Shown piece after piece: positions 52,801-60,614 of a DNA stretch of 64,000 nt. Under the pieces are notes generated by a model. It was not told where the DNA came from and did not search any database. It worked only from the letters and a program-made list of their open reading frames with translations. Within the stretch, counting starts at the first letter, position 1. The number at the start of each line of letters is the position of its first letter. Source of the DNA: Deltaproteobacteria bacterium (GTDB lineage: Bacteria; Myxococcota_A; UBA796; CAJQPC01); assembly GCA_016717595.1 (NCBI GenBank), contig JADKFE010000014.1:1-64000 (forward strand), in the 5' to 3' direction. Position numbers and translations under genes: made by a program.

Positions 52801-54346
52801 GCTCGGCGAGCCGCTGCGGCAGGCCCTCGTGGAGCGTCCCCCAGGCGTCTCCGCCGCGGTGGTGCCCGGGCTCGGGCAGCCACTCCGGCAGGCCCTCCCA
52901 GGTCTCCTCGCTGAGCTCATCCTCGGCCTGCAAGGTGGCCTTTGAGGTCTCGACGGGAGACATCGCCCGAGGGAGCTCCTCCGCGAGCCCCAAGGCGAGG
53001 CGAAACAAGATCGGGCCCAAGGCGGCGTTGACGGTGACGCAGGCGACCGCCAAGGCCGCGACGTGCCGGCCGAGCCCGCCCAACGCCGCGTCGTCCCCGA
53101 TGGCGACGGCCATCGCGATGCCCACGCCCGCCTGGGGCAAGAAGCCCAGCCAGCCGACACGCCAGAGCGTCGGAGGCCCGCCGCCGATCGCCACCCCCAG
53201 GGCCGTGCCGCCGAAGATCCCCAGCGCCCGCACCACAAACAGCCCCAGCGCGACGGGCCACAGGACGCTCAGCTCGTCGAGCCGCAGGCCCGCGCCCACC
53301 GCCACGAAGAGGACCACCCACACCGGCAACGACAGCGTGTCCAGGGCCTTTCGCAGCGGCTCATGGGCCGACGTGGCGTTCCGCACCACAAAACCGGCGA
53401 CCAAAAACGTGACCAGGGGCTCAACACCCAGCCGCGACGCCAAGAAGGACACCGCGAAGCAGAGTCCCGTGACCATCAACAGCAGGAGCGAGCCCACAAG
53501 GCGGCTCCAGGCCGCGACGCCCGCGGCGACCAAGGCGCCAAGCGCCACCGCGCCGCCGAGCTTCACGGCCAACGAGACGCCGAGGCCCTCCCCTTCCCCG
53601 CCGCCGCCATCCCCGGCCACGAGCCCCCGCGCGACGGCCATCACCACGGCGAAAAGCGCCACGGTCAGGACGTTGTTGAGCACGCTGACGCCCAGGACCG
53701 CCTCCGCCACGGGGCCACGGGCGCGGGTCTCTTGGGTGATCCCCAGGCTCACCGCCGGGGAGAGGCTCACGCCGATCACCCCCAGCAGCAGCGCGGCGGC
53801 GAGCACCGCGTTGAGGGGCAGCCCGTCCAGAGTGGGGATCGACAGGCCCAGGTTGAGCCGACTGACGGCGACCACCACCCCCACGACCACCACCAGCACC
53901 ACGGAGATCTGCCCGATCAACAGCCCCGCGTAGCGCCGCGCCCGCTCCCGAAGCAGCGCGAGGTCAAGCGCGCCGCCGGCCATCATCGCCACCAGCGCCA
54001 TCGCCAAGGTGTTGAACACCTCCAGCCGCGACCGCACGTCGTCCGAGACCAAGATCAGCGCCGGGGGCAAGCCCATGAGGCGCCCGGCCTCCTCCCCCAA
54101 GATCGCGCCCGTGAGAATGTAGGCGGTGATCTGCGGAAGACCCAAACGTGCGAACAGCCCGCCCACGACGTACGCCGCAAGCGCGATGAAGCCGAAGGTG
54201 ATGATCACCCGCGGGTCGATCCCCTCAAGCTGGGGCGTGTTGAGCATCGGCAGGCTCACCATGAGCCCAAAGAGCGCCGCGACGATGAGCAGCTTGAGCG
54301 TCGTCTGCCCCGGGTTCACCGGACCTAAGGGGGGTGCGCCCGACAT
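49823..54346 (-). CDS. CPA2-type cation/proton antiporter fused to coiled-coil and AAA/NTPase-like domain
   Basis: This is an unusually large 1507-aa protein. Residues about 15-470 are a KefB/CPA2 antiporter with some 12 hydrophobic segments, including ITAYILTGAILGEEAGRLMG and VTFLVAGFVVRNATSAHEPL. Residues about 500-1140 are soluble, mostly helical and rich in Glu/Arg. Residues about 1170-1505 form a P-loop-type domain. The Walker A region AVLGLGGVGQGAVV (about 1215) has Gln where Lys is expected, Walker B-like CVVVVEGLEWLF lies near 1265, and a winged-helix-like end follows. Usual CPA2 members carry an RCK/TrkA-N domain here. The fusion suggests nucleotide- or stress-gated K+(Na+)/H+ exchange. 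TGATG links it to trkH. Confidence 0.85.
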   Translation of the reverse strand: MSGAPPLGPVNPGQTTLKLLIVAALFGLMVSLPMLNTPQLEGIDPRVIITFGFIALAAYVVGGLFARLGLPQITAYILTGAILGEEAGRLMGLPPALILVSDDVRSRLEVFNTLAMALVAMMAGGALDLALLRERARRYAGLLIGQISVVLVVVVGVVVAVSRLNLGLSIPTLDGLPLNAVLAAALLLGVIGVSLSPAVSLGITQETRARGPVAEAVLGVSVLNNVLTVALFAVVMAVARGLVAGDGGGGEGEGLGVSLAVKLGGAVALGALVAAGVAAWSRLVGSLLLLMVTGLCFAVSFLASRLGVEPLVTFLVAGFVVRNATSAHEPLRKALDTLSLPVWVVLFVAVGAGLRLDELSVLWPVALGLFVVRALGIFGGTALGVAIGGGPPTLWRVGWLGFLPQAGVGIAMAVAIGDDAALGGLGRHVAALAVACVTVNAALGPILFRLALGLAEELPRAMSPVETSKATLQAEDELSEETWEGLPEWLPEPGHHRGGDAWGTLHEGLPQRLAELSRSLRADLQGLVRDLRSGVIARRRDEAHRFFSQLRREFLRQHRRALVRSREEGLRREVFVVELRAQPAQLAQTWENHILDRAAAADFGEESKKLGELVAVVDRLAEGVPPAAEVPLEPALLAPNDEESRGARVHKAWLRARRALGFGPMTRVVELRAIARTTLSGEVPLQLHELAGMLVLSERHMLARARNIFESTQRAVESLAAQEDLSPENFAEKLEALREEVEAEFTLAQREVDRLADETVRVAANALGRPFRSFTQMISVAGTPALPANMTRYSRVFQAREDALGAVRVGFEGAAELARGEAGALAMELQLVRLRASVRELAEDKAEHIARDMRGRLVAPHRRVRAALNTSVEELLAALAMNEEGLPPAALGAKLREAVEPLARSVEESLSLLTSLRTSLRTQGTVEPLRAALWRGVDGLTDHFVVAWRAPGVVGRRLPPAPTLREVPFRDLAAQVLDGEVGRGLGALLETLGERVDDATRLAEELQRGLAFNTELSLAEIEVLPAAPTPQAARLMVKELLVGTLSRMSTRAAQLDAAIEATETDAAGKVREIVLGAFDALQTMLLEGRYDVAQARLGRGSALHRQLLSARPTELLSLGRDAKDGLRELVGEDRWAKAREWIGLPTEGATPTPDTVSFAAPTPKVELPMAIRRLFSDSALEAGDLLIGREREVEVARKVLLGGTPGASRAVAVLGLGGVGQGAVVNTLLRGVSDQNRVIRIDLDEPVTSAQAVDALLARVTGDCVVVVEGLEWLFSLEPGGFAPLRRFVERVVEDRGRNAWLISAERPVWSYADRVVALHDAFPERVTLSTLDAESMRRALLIRHGMSGYNLRFARVGNDIGARLRGVFRPEVKAEALAEERFFERLHQASGGMLGDALRLWMASVVDVSVDRNDVVMGAVPPTPLMALRALPDEVQMTLRQVARLGRVSARSHALQFRREEPDSEAFLNRLAHWGLLERRRSGDYVFSPGLAGPLYRALRERRLVG

Positions 54347-55854
54347 CAGCGCCTCCAGAAGCCCGGCGCGAACAGCGCCAGGACCGTGAGGAACTCAAGC
54401 CGCCCCAACAACATGCAGGCCGACAACACGAGCTTGCTCGAATCCGAGAAGAAGCCGAAGTTCTCCGTAGGCCCAACCGCGCCGAAGCCCGGGCCGACGT
54501 TCGCGACGCAGGCTAGCGCGGCGGTGATCGCCGTGGTGCCGTCCACGGCGTCAAACAGCGCCACCAAGGCCCCGCCAGCGCCGACAGTCACCACAAACAG
54601 CCCCATCACCGACACCGCCTCAAACAGATCGGCGCTGGGCACCGCCCCCTCACCCACCCGCACCGGGGCGACGAGGTTGGGCCGAAAGCTGCGCTGGGCC
54701 TCGATGAGCACGACCTTCATCAAGAAGATGAGCCGAATCACCTTCATGCCCCCCGAGGTCGAGCCGCCGCAGCCGCCGATGAAGAAGAGCGGGAGCAGCA
54801 CGAGCTTCCCGAAGGTGGGGAAGGTCTCAAAGTCGTAGTTCATGAACCCCGTCGTGGTGATCACCGACACCACGGAGAACGCGCTGTAGCGGAGCGCCTG
54901 CCCGACGTGGCCCACCTCGGGCAAGATCGCCAAAGCGCAAAGAACCGCGGCGATGCCGACGATCCAGAGGTACACCCGCGCCTCGGGATCTTTTAGGATC
55001 ACCCTGGGGCCTCGACGAGTGGCGTTGTAAAACAGCCCAAAGTTCATCCCGGCGATCAGCATAAACACCGTGATCACGATGTCTACGGCGACGCCGTTCA
55101 CCCCGGCCTCCGCCGAGAGCTCCGCCACGCTCCCGTTGCGCGTCGAGAAGCCCCCCGTCCCCAACGTGGCGAAGGCGTGCATCATCGACTCGGAGAGCGA
55201 CACCCCCGAGAGCCAGAGCAGGGCGGTCATCGCCAAGGTCAGCACGGTGTACACGCGCCAGAGGCCCAACGACGTCTCACGAATCCGCGGCGTGAGCGAC
55301 TTGCCCCGGGGCCCCGCCACCTCCCCCTGAAACAGCCGCTTGCCGCCCACCCCCAAGGCCGGGAACACCGCGACGAACAGCACCACAAAGCCCAAGCCGC
55401 CGATCCAGTGCGTGAGCATACGCCAGAAGTGCAACGCCGGGTTGAGCCTCTGGTTGATCTCTGGCAAGATCGACGCGCCGGTCGTGGTGAACCCCGAGAC
55501 CGACTCAAAGAGCGCGTCCACCGGGGTGAAGTCCGCGCCGATGACGAACGGCAGCCCGCCGAACACCCCCAGGGCCACCCAGCCCAAGGTGACGATGAGC
55601 AGGGCCTCGCGCCGGCCGATCTGGGCGTCGTCGAGCCCGCGCCCCAAGGCCAAGGCCCCCGCGCCGAAGATCGCGGTGATCGCGGCGCTGAGCCCCATGT
55701 GCCCGGCGCCCGCCACAGAGCCCAACAGCAGGCCCACGAGCGCCGTCGCCAGCATCGTGCCCGCGAGCAGCGCCATGAGCAGGCCGAGAGGCCGCGCCGA
55801 GACCTGCAGAATCGCCCAAGCGTCGGGGACCGCGCGGGACAAGCGCTGCCTCAC
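54346..55854 (-). CDS. TrkH-family potassium uptake protein
   Basis: This 502-aa membrane protein has four selectivity-filter repeats: SVSGFTTTGASIL, TLGTGGFSTRNGSV, SVITTTGFMNYDF and NVGPGFGAVGPT. These are the pore loops of the Trk/Ktr/HKT superfamily, each flanked by hydrophobic helices. GGCGGSTSGGMKVIRL is the usual loop before the last repeat. TrkH needs a cytoplasmic TrkA-type regulator. None is encoded here, and the next gene supplies a large soluble domain instead. Translation seems to start at GTG 55854. First gene of the three-gene overlapping ion operon. Confidence 0.93.
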   Translation of the reverse strand: MRQRLSRAVPDAWAILQVSARPLGLLMALLAGTMLATALVGLLLGSVAGAGHMGLSAAITAIFGAGALALGRGLDDAQIGRREALLIVTLGWVALGVFGGLPFVIGADFTPVDALFESVSGFTTTGASILPEINQRLNPALHFWRMLTHWIGGLGFVVLFVAVFPALGVGGKRLFQGEVAGPRGKSLTPRIRETSLGLWRVYTVLTLAMTALLWLSGVSLSESMMHAFATLGTGGFSTRNGSVAELSAEAGVNGVAVDIVITVFMLIAGMNFGLFYNATRRGPRVILKDPEARVYLWIVGIAAVLCALAILPEVGHVGQALRYSAFSVVSVITTTGFMNYDFETFPTFGKLVLLPLFFIGGCGGSTSGGMKVIRLIFLMKVVLIEAQRSFRPNLVAPVRVGEGAVPSADLFEAVSVMGLFVVTVGAGGALVALFDAVDGTTAITAALACVANVGPGFGAVGPTENFGFFSDSSKLVLSACMLLGRLEFLTVLALFAPGFWRR

Positions 55855-55966
55855 GTCCGCCCCAAGAAGTCGGGGCGGACGCGGCGTGGCCTGGGTTGGG
55901 GCGGGGTTGGCACCATCCAGCGAAGTCTAACCCGCTTCGCCCCTTGAGAGCCCAGCGCGCCAAGTC

Positions 55967-56734
55967 TCAGAGGATGAGCCCGCCGTCTACATCGAGGCAG
56001 CGCCCAGTGAAGTAGTCACACTCGATGATGAACTTCACGGCGAGGAAGATCTCCTCGGGCGTGCCCGCCCGGCCCAGCGGGACGGCCTTGAGCACGCCCG
56101 CGAGCACCTCGGGGCGCATGCCCTGGAGGATCGGCGTGTCGATGAAGCCCGGGGCGATGGCGCCGGTGCGGATGCCGTACCGCGCGAGCTCCTGGGACCA
56201 CAGCTTCGTGTCCGCGATGAGCCCGGCCTTCGCCGCGCTGTAGTTCGTCTGCCCTTGGTTGCCGTGGCGCGAGATCGAGCTGATGCTGATCACCACGCCG
56301 GGGCGCTGGTCGTTCTCGATGAGCTTCGCCGCGAACTCACGCGTGGCCAGAAACGGCCCGGTGAGGTCCACGTCGATGACCTGCTGCCACTTCGCCAAAG
56401 AGAGGCGGTCCACGGCGCCGGTCTCCTTGTTCTTCTTCACGAGCAGGCCGTCGCGGAAGATGCCCGCGTTGTTCACCAAGACGTTGAGGCCGCCCAGCGC
56501 GTCCCAGGCGTCGCCGATGAGCTTCACGACCTCGGCCTCGACGGCCACGTTCGCCTTGAACCCGACGACCTTGCCCGGGAGCCCAGCGCCCGCGGCGATC
56601 GTCTCTTCGATGCCTTGATCGTTGAGATCACAGAAGGCCACATCGGCCCCCGCGCCCGCGAGGCGCAGCGTGAACTCGCGACCCATGCCAGAGCCGCCAC
56701 CCGTGACCAGAACCTTGCTGCCGTTGACCTGCAT
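55967..56734 (-). CDS. Short-chain dehydrogenase/reductase
   Basis: This 255-aa enzyme has the nucleotide-binding motif VTGGGSGMGREF (about residue 10), NNAGIFRDG (about 87-95), ISISSISRHGNQGQ with the catalytic Ser, and TNYSAAKAG with the YxxxK pair. The C-terminal YFTGRCLDVDGGLIL is typical of the 3-oxoacyl-ACP reductase / FabG-like group. It reduces or oxidises carbonyl/hydroxyl substrates with NAD(P). The particular substrate cannot be told. GGAG lies six bases before the ATG. Confidence 0.93.
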   Translation of the reverse strand: MQVNGSKVLVTGGGSGMGREFTLRLAGAGADVAFCDLNDQGIEETIAAGAGLPGKVVGFKANVAVEAEVVKLIGDAWDALGGLNVLVNNAGIFRDGLLVKKNKETGAVDRLSLAKWQQVIDVDLTGPFLATREFAAKLIENDQRPGVVISISSISRHGNQGQTNYSAAKAGLIADTKLWSQELARYGIRTGAIAPGFIDTPILQGMRPEVLAGVLKAVPLGRAGTPEEIFLAVKFIIECDYFTGRCLDVDGGLIL

Positions 56735-56808
56735 GAAGCACTCCAGGTTGAGGAGCGCCCCTTAACATCCCATGTTGCTGCGCAGCAACAAGGTCAACAT
56801 GGCCCCGA

Positions 56809-57810
56809 TCAGGCCTGCCCGACGAAGGTGACCGGGTTCTCCGAGAGCCCGAAGGTCACCTCGTCGCGGAAGCCCGCCGGGTCTCCAGCGACCTGGAACG
56901 CCATGGGCTGAGAGAAGATCAGCCGCACCCGATCGGCGTAGAAGTCGTGCACGTCCGGGTGGTGCAGGGTGCCTCGCCACGCATCAGGCATGGCCCGCAC
57001 ACACCCCAGCGGCGAGAGCGCCACGGCGCGCAGGTGAAAACGGCCAGGGCGGCGCAGCGCGTGGGGGAAAAACCGGACGCCGTACCCAAGCTGCGGGGTG
57101 GTCGCCGCGCCGACGGTGGCGATGGGCCCGCGGTAGAGCAGCTCCCCCGTGGGGATCTCCGGGCCGACCTCGTCCCCGCCGAGCCCGATGCGCCGCGCGG
57201 GGCTGCCCATGTTGATGATGGTGACCTCGGCGTCTTTGCGGGTCAAGAAGTTGGGCAAGGTGATGCCGAGGCCGGCGATGAAGTAGCCCGCGAGGCCATG
57301 GCCCAGGGGCGCGAGGGCTGTCCCCGCCAGCGCGCGCTTCACGCGGTAGTAGTCGTTGAGCACCGCGGCGTCGTGGCCCAGGCCCAGAAACGGCGTCAGC
57401 GCCTTGCCCGTGGTGACCATCCGCACCATCACGGCCTGGTGGGTCTCGCCGCGCTGGTACCGCGTCAAGGTCTCAACGGGGTTGCCCGAGCCCAACCAGC
57501 GGGCCAAGGCGTTGCCTGTGCCGAGGCGCAAGACGCCGACGTTGGGCATCTTGGGGCCGCTGAGCGTGGCCAGGGTGTTGATGGCGTCTACGATCGTGCC
57601 ATCCCCGCCCCCGGCGAACACCGTGGGGTACTCGCGCTCAACGCAGGCCCGAAGCGCCTCTTCAGCGTGATCTTTGGACTCGGTGAAGAAGACGTGCTCC
57701 GCGCCCGCGACCCCGCGTATCGCCCGAGCGAGCCTCGGCGTCATGCTCCCCGCGTTCGCGTTGAGCACCACTCCGACAGGTCCACGAGGGCGTTGCATGG
57801 GGGAAAACAT
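56809..57810 (-). CDS. Diacylglycerol-kinase-like lipid kinase
   Basis: This 333-aa protein starts at ATG 57810. A second ATG sits directly upstream, and GGGAGG five bases away favours this one. The DAGK catalytic domain is shown by VVLNANAGSMTPRLARAI and the phosphate-binding FAGGGDGTIVDAINTLA, then VLRLGTGNALARWL. The remainder is the beta-sandwich of YegS-type bacterial lipid kinases. It phosphorylates diacylglycerol or a related lipid alcohol with ATP, and the exact lipid is not certain. No membrane helix is evident, so it is peripheral. Confidence 0.9.
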   Translation of the reverse strand: MFSPMQRPRGPVGVVLNANAGSMTPRLARAIRGVAGAEHVFFTESKDHAEEALRACVEREYPTVFAGGGDGTIVDAINTLATLSGPKMPNVGVLRLGTGNALARWLGSGNPVETLTRYQRGETHQAVMVRMVTTGKALTPFLGLGHDAAVLNDYYRVKRALAGTALAPLGHGLAGYFIAGLGITLPNFLTRKDAEVTIINMGSPARRIGLGGDEVGPEIPTGELLYRGPIATVGAATTPQLGYGVRFFPHALRRPGRFHLRAVALSPLGCVRAMPDAWRGTLHHPDVHDFYADRVRLIFSQPMAFQVAGDPAGFRDEVTFGLSENPVTFVGQA

Positions 57811-57946
57811 CATGGCCTCCCAAGGAGCAGGCCTTGCACGTACCATGCCAGCTCTTGACCCGTCAAATCGGGGAGCGGGGCGGCCTCGGGCGCGAACGGC
57901 GCTACGCGATCCGCGGCCCAGGTGCTACGCGGCGGTGGCGCCCGCG

Positions 57947-58726
57947 TCAGGGGGCCGCTGCCTCAGCCGCCGGCGCCGCCAAGAGCGTCGGCTCCCGCAG
58001 GCGCAGCCAACGCACGGCCCGGGAGTCGGGGTGATCCGCGGAGAGGCGCGCCGCCGCCATGCCCGCCGTCGTCTCGTCGCCGACCCGCTTGTAGCTCACC
58101 GCGAGCATCGCCAAGGCCATCGGCACGTCGGAGCAGTCGGGGTAGGTGCGCAGCATGCCTTCCATGCGGCTGATCACGGCGTTGTACGCCTTGCGCCGGA
58201 AGTAGAACTCCCCGATGAGGAACTCCTTGTGCGCGAGGCGATCTTTGGCCTCGACGAGGAGCTCCTGGACCTCCTCCAGATGCTCAGAGCTGGCGAAGCG
58301 GCTCTCGTAGCCCGCCCAGGTGGTCACGGCGTGGCGGGTCCAGGTCTGGTCCCGGGCGGCCACCTTCGTGGACTTCTTCAGGCTGGTGAGGCCCAGGCGG
58401 TAGACGACGTAGTCGATGTCCTCATGCCGCGGGTGCAGGCGCATGAACTCTTCATACGCGACGCGGGCCTGATCCCACTCGGCCTGCTCAAAGTACACGT
58501 CGGCGATGGCCAGCTCGGCCTTCACGGCGTAGGGGTCGTCGCGGTGGTAGTTCCTGATCTTGTTGAACTGCTCCAGCGCCTTCACGTAGTAGCCGCGCTT
58601 GAGGTACCGCAGGCCGAGGTCGTACTGCTCCTCGACGGTCACGTCACCTCGGGCGGCCTGGACCTCGGGCGCGGCGGCGGCGAGGCTCAACAAGATGGCG
58701 GCGAAGGCGACGCGTACCAAACGCAT
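57947..58726 (-). CDS. BamD-like TPR protein (outer-membrane assembly family)
   Basis: This 259-aa exported protein is counted from ATG 58726, with GAGGAG upstream. The signal MRLVRVAFAAILLSLAAAAP ends VQAARG, a type I rather than lipoprotein signal, unlike most BamD proteins. TPR-type helices follow: YDLGLRYLKRGYYVKALEQF, then AIADVYFEQAEWDQARVAY, FYFRRKAYNAVISRMEGMLR and PDCSDVPMALAMLAVSYKRV. It is probably a periplasmic assembly scaffold. A BamD/YfiO function is likely but not proven because the lipid anchor is missing. It is divergent from htrA across a repeat-containing intergenic region. Confidence 0.75.
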   Translation of the reverse strand: MRLVRVAFAAILLSLAAAAPEVQAARGDVTVEEQYDLGLRYLKRGYYVKALEQFNKIRNYHRDDPYAVKAELAIADVYFEQAEWDQARVAYEEFMRLHPRHEDIDYVVYRLGLTSLKKSTKVAARDQTWTRHAVTTWAGYESRFASSEHLEEVQELLVEAKDRLAHKEFLIGEFYFRRKAYNAVISRMEGMLRTYPDCSDVPMALAMLAVSYKRVGDETTAGMAAARLSADHPDSRAVRWLRLREPTLLAAPAAEAAAP

Positions 58727-58778
58727 GGGCTGCTCCTCAGGACGCGCCATCGTAGCCGACGCCGGGCGAGGGCGCACG

Positions 58779-58810
58779 GGGGACGGCGCGGGGACGGCAC
58801 GGGGGACGGC
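58779..58810. promoter_or_regulatory. Three phased GGGGACGGC direct repeats between bamD-like and htrA genes
   Basis: GGGGACGGC occurs at 58779-58787, 58790-58798 and 58802-58810, spaced 11 and 12 bases, i.e. about one helical turn. They sit in the 132-base divergent gap and could be regulator-binding sites for either gene. A GC-rich chance repeat cannot be excluded. Confidence 0.4.
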
Positions 58811-58858
58811 CCAGCGGCGCTGCGGTGTTGAGGACGATCGGATACGCTCGGGGTCACA

Positions 58859-60172
58859 ATGCGCCGCACCAAGACCTTCTCTGCCCTCCCCTCCGTCCTC
58901 CTGCTCACCACCTTGCTCGCCGCCGCGCCGATCTCCGGCGCTGGGCGCGCCGAGGCCGCCGATCGTCGCACCCCGGTGGTGCTCGCCGTCGAGCGCGCCG
59001 TGCCGTCGGTGGTCTCCATCGACGTAGAGCTCTCGGTGCAGCTCCCGTTCGGCTTCTTGTTGGGCGGCAGCGGCACGGCCCAGACCACCTCTCAGGGCTC
59101 TGGCGTCATCCTGCGCGCCGACGGCGTCGTGCTCACCAACGCGCATGTCGTCGATGGCGCCACCACCATCAAGGTGCACACCGCCGATGGCCGCGTGTTC
59201 ACCGCCCAGGTCGTCGGCTTAGACGCCGATCTTGACCTCGCCGTGCTCCTGCTCGACGGCGCCAAAGATCTCACGCCCATCGCCCTGGGAAAGAGCGGAG
59301 AGCTGTACCTGGGCGAGTCGGTCATCGCCATCGGCAACCCCTACGGCTTGGGGCAGACCGTCTCTACGGGGGTGGTGTCGTCAAGGGCCCGGGAGGTCGA
59401 GCTCGCGCCGGGGGTGTACCAGCACTACATCCAGACCGACGCGGCGATCAACCCCGGCAACTCCGGCGGCGCCTTGGTGAACCTCGACGGCCAGCTCATC
59501 GGCCTCAACACGGCGATCCGCGCCGGGGCCGAGGGCATCGGCTTCGCGATCCCCGTCGACCGCGCCTGGAAGGTCGCCCAGGACATGCTCACCTTTGGTG
59601 AGGTGCGCGCGCCCTGGCTCGGCGTCGATCTCAAGGACATCTCCCGCCAGCGCCTCCAGGGCACCCCCGTCGCGGCGGGCGCGGTGCAGGTGGTGCGGGT
59701 GTACCCAGAGAGCCCCGCGGCGAAGGCCGGGCTCAAGGCCGGAGACCTGCTCTACCAGTCCCAAGGCCGACCGGTGCGCTCCACCGCTGATCTCAACGGC
59801 GCGTTGGCTGAGGAGAAGCCCGGCGCCAAGCTCACGCTGCAGCTCTACCGCGGCGCGACGGCGATGAAGGTCGACCTCACGACGATCTCTCTGCCGGAGG
59901 GCGTCGAGGCCACGGTGCTCAAAGACACCCTCGGCGCCCAGCTCCAAGTGGTCAACGGCGCGTTGGTGTTCTCGTCGCTCACCGCGACCGGGAGCTGTGT
60001 GAAGCGCGGGATCGTCGTAGGCGACGTGCTGCACGCCGTCGATGGCCGCCCGGTGAAGAGCTTAGACGAGCTAAATCTCGCGCTCCGCCGCGCGAAGGCT
60101 CACCACCGGGCGTCTGTGGTGTTTACGGTGTCTCGTGGGCGGATGCGCGGGAACCTCACCGTCGACATCTGA
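58859..60172 (+). CDS. HtrA/DegP-type periplasmic serine protease with two PDZ domains
   Basis: This 437-aa protein has a signal peptide (MRRTKTFSALPSVLLLTTLL, ending AEAADR). The trypsin-like domain has the full triad: His96 in LTNAHVVDGA, Asp126 in DADLDLAVLLLDG, and Ser202 in INPGNSGGALVN. Two PDZ domains follow (about 245-345, with ESPAAKAGLKAGDLLYQSQG; and about 350-437, with CVKRGIVVGDVLHAVDGRP). It degrades or refolds damaged envelope proteins. A TACGCT (58843-58848) lies upstream. Confidence 0.93.
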   Translation: MRRTKTFSALPSVLLLTTLLAAAPISGAGRAEAADRRTPVVLAVERAVPSVVSIDVELSVQLPFGFLLGGSGTAQTTSQGSGVILRADGVVLTNAHVVDGATTIKVHTADGRVFTAQVVGLDADLDLAVLLLDGAKDLTPIALGKSGELYLGESVIAIGNPYGLGQTVSTGVVSSRAREVELAPGVYQHYIQTDAAINPGNSGGALVNLDGQLIGLNTAIRAGAEGIGFAIPVDRAWKVAQDMLTFGEVRAPWLGVDLKDISRQRLQGTPVAAGAVQVVRVYPESPAAKAGLKAGDLLYQSQGRPVRSTADLNGALAEEKPGAKLTLQLYRGATAMKVDLTTISLPEGVEATVLKDTLGAQLQVVNGALVFSSLTATGSCVKRGIVVGDVLHAVDGRPVKSLDELNLALRRAKAHHRASVVFTVSRGRMRGNLTVDI

Positions 60173-60229
60173 GCCCAGTCGCGGTACCCACTGGCCAGCC
60201 TCCCCCTCACCGTCCCGGAGTTCTCCCCA

Positions 60230-60526
60230 ATGTCTGATGCTTCGCCGTCCGAGTCGTCTCCCCGCGAGCCCATGGCCAAGCTGCAGGTGAGCTTCGCCTC
60301 ATTCTTGGTCTCCCTTGGCCGCACCGCCCTGGAGCACCTCGGCGACGTGCCAGAGACGGAGGCCCGCGCAGACCTCGATCTCGCGCGCCAGACGATCGAT
60401 CTGCTGGCGATCCTCCAAGACAAGACCAAAGGCAACCTCGACACCGAGGAGGCTCGTCTCTTGGAGTCGATGCTGTATGAGCTGCGTATGCGCTATGTGA
60501 AACGCGCAGGCGCATCAAAGGCTTGA
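60230..60526 (+). CDS. DUF1844 family protein
   Basis: This 98-aa protein matches DUF1844 across its length: KLQVSFASFLVSLGRTALEH, then LDLARQTIDLLAILQDKTKG and NLDTEEARLLESMLYELRMR. It is small and helical. Family members occur in many bacteria, often beside unrelated genes, and have no agreed function. It follows htrA by 57 bases on the same strand and may share its transcript. Confidence 0.88.
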   Translation: MSDASPSESSPREPMAKLQVSFASFLVSLGRTALEHLGDVPETEARADLDLARQTIDLLAILQDKTKGNLDTEEARLLESMLYELRMRYVKRAGASKA

Positions 60527-60546
60527 AAAGAACCGCGCCCTGCCAG

Positions 60547-60576
60547 TTGACATAGGCGATCCGCTCAGTGTAGGGT
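60547..60576 (+). promoter_or_regulatory. Sigma-70-like promoter of first Ig-like lipoprotein
   Basis: TTGACA (60547-60552, perfect -35) and TAGGGT (60571-60576) are 18 bases apart. They lie 38 bases before the ATG at 60615, whose leader contains GAGGAG. This is the best -35/-10 pair in the window. Confidence 0.55.
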
Positions 60577-60614
60577 GCTGCCTCTGCTAGACATGACCCC
60601 CGAGGAGACCTCCC

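Noticed and set aside
52740..53933. 397-codon plus-strand frame opposite the antiporter
   Set aside because: It is a Pro/Ser/Arg/Thr shadow. Membrane helices on the minus strand are unambiguous.
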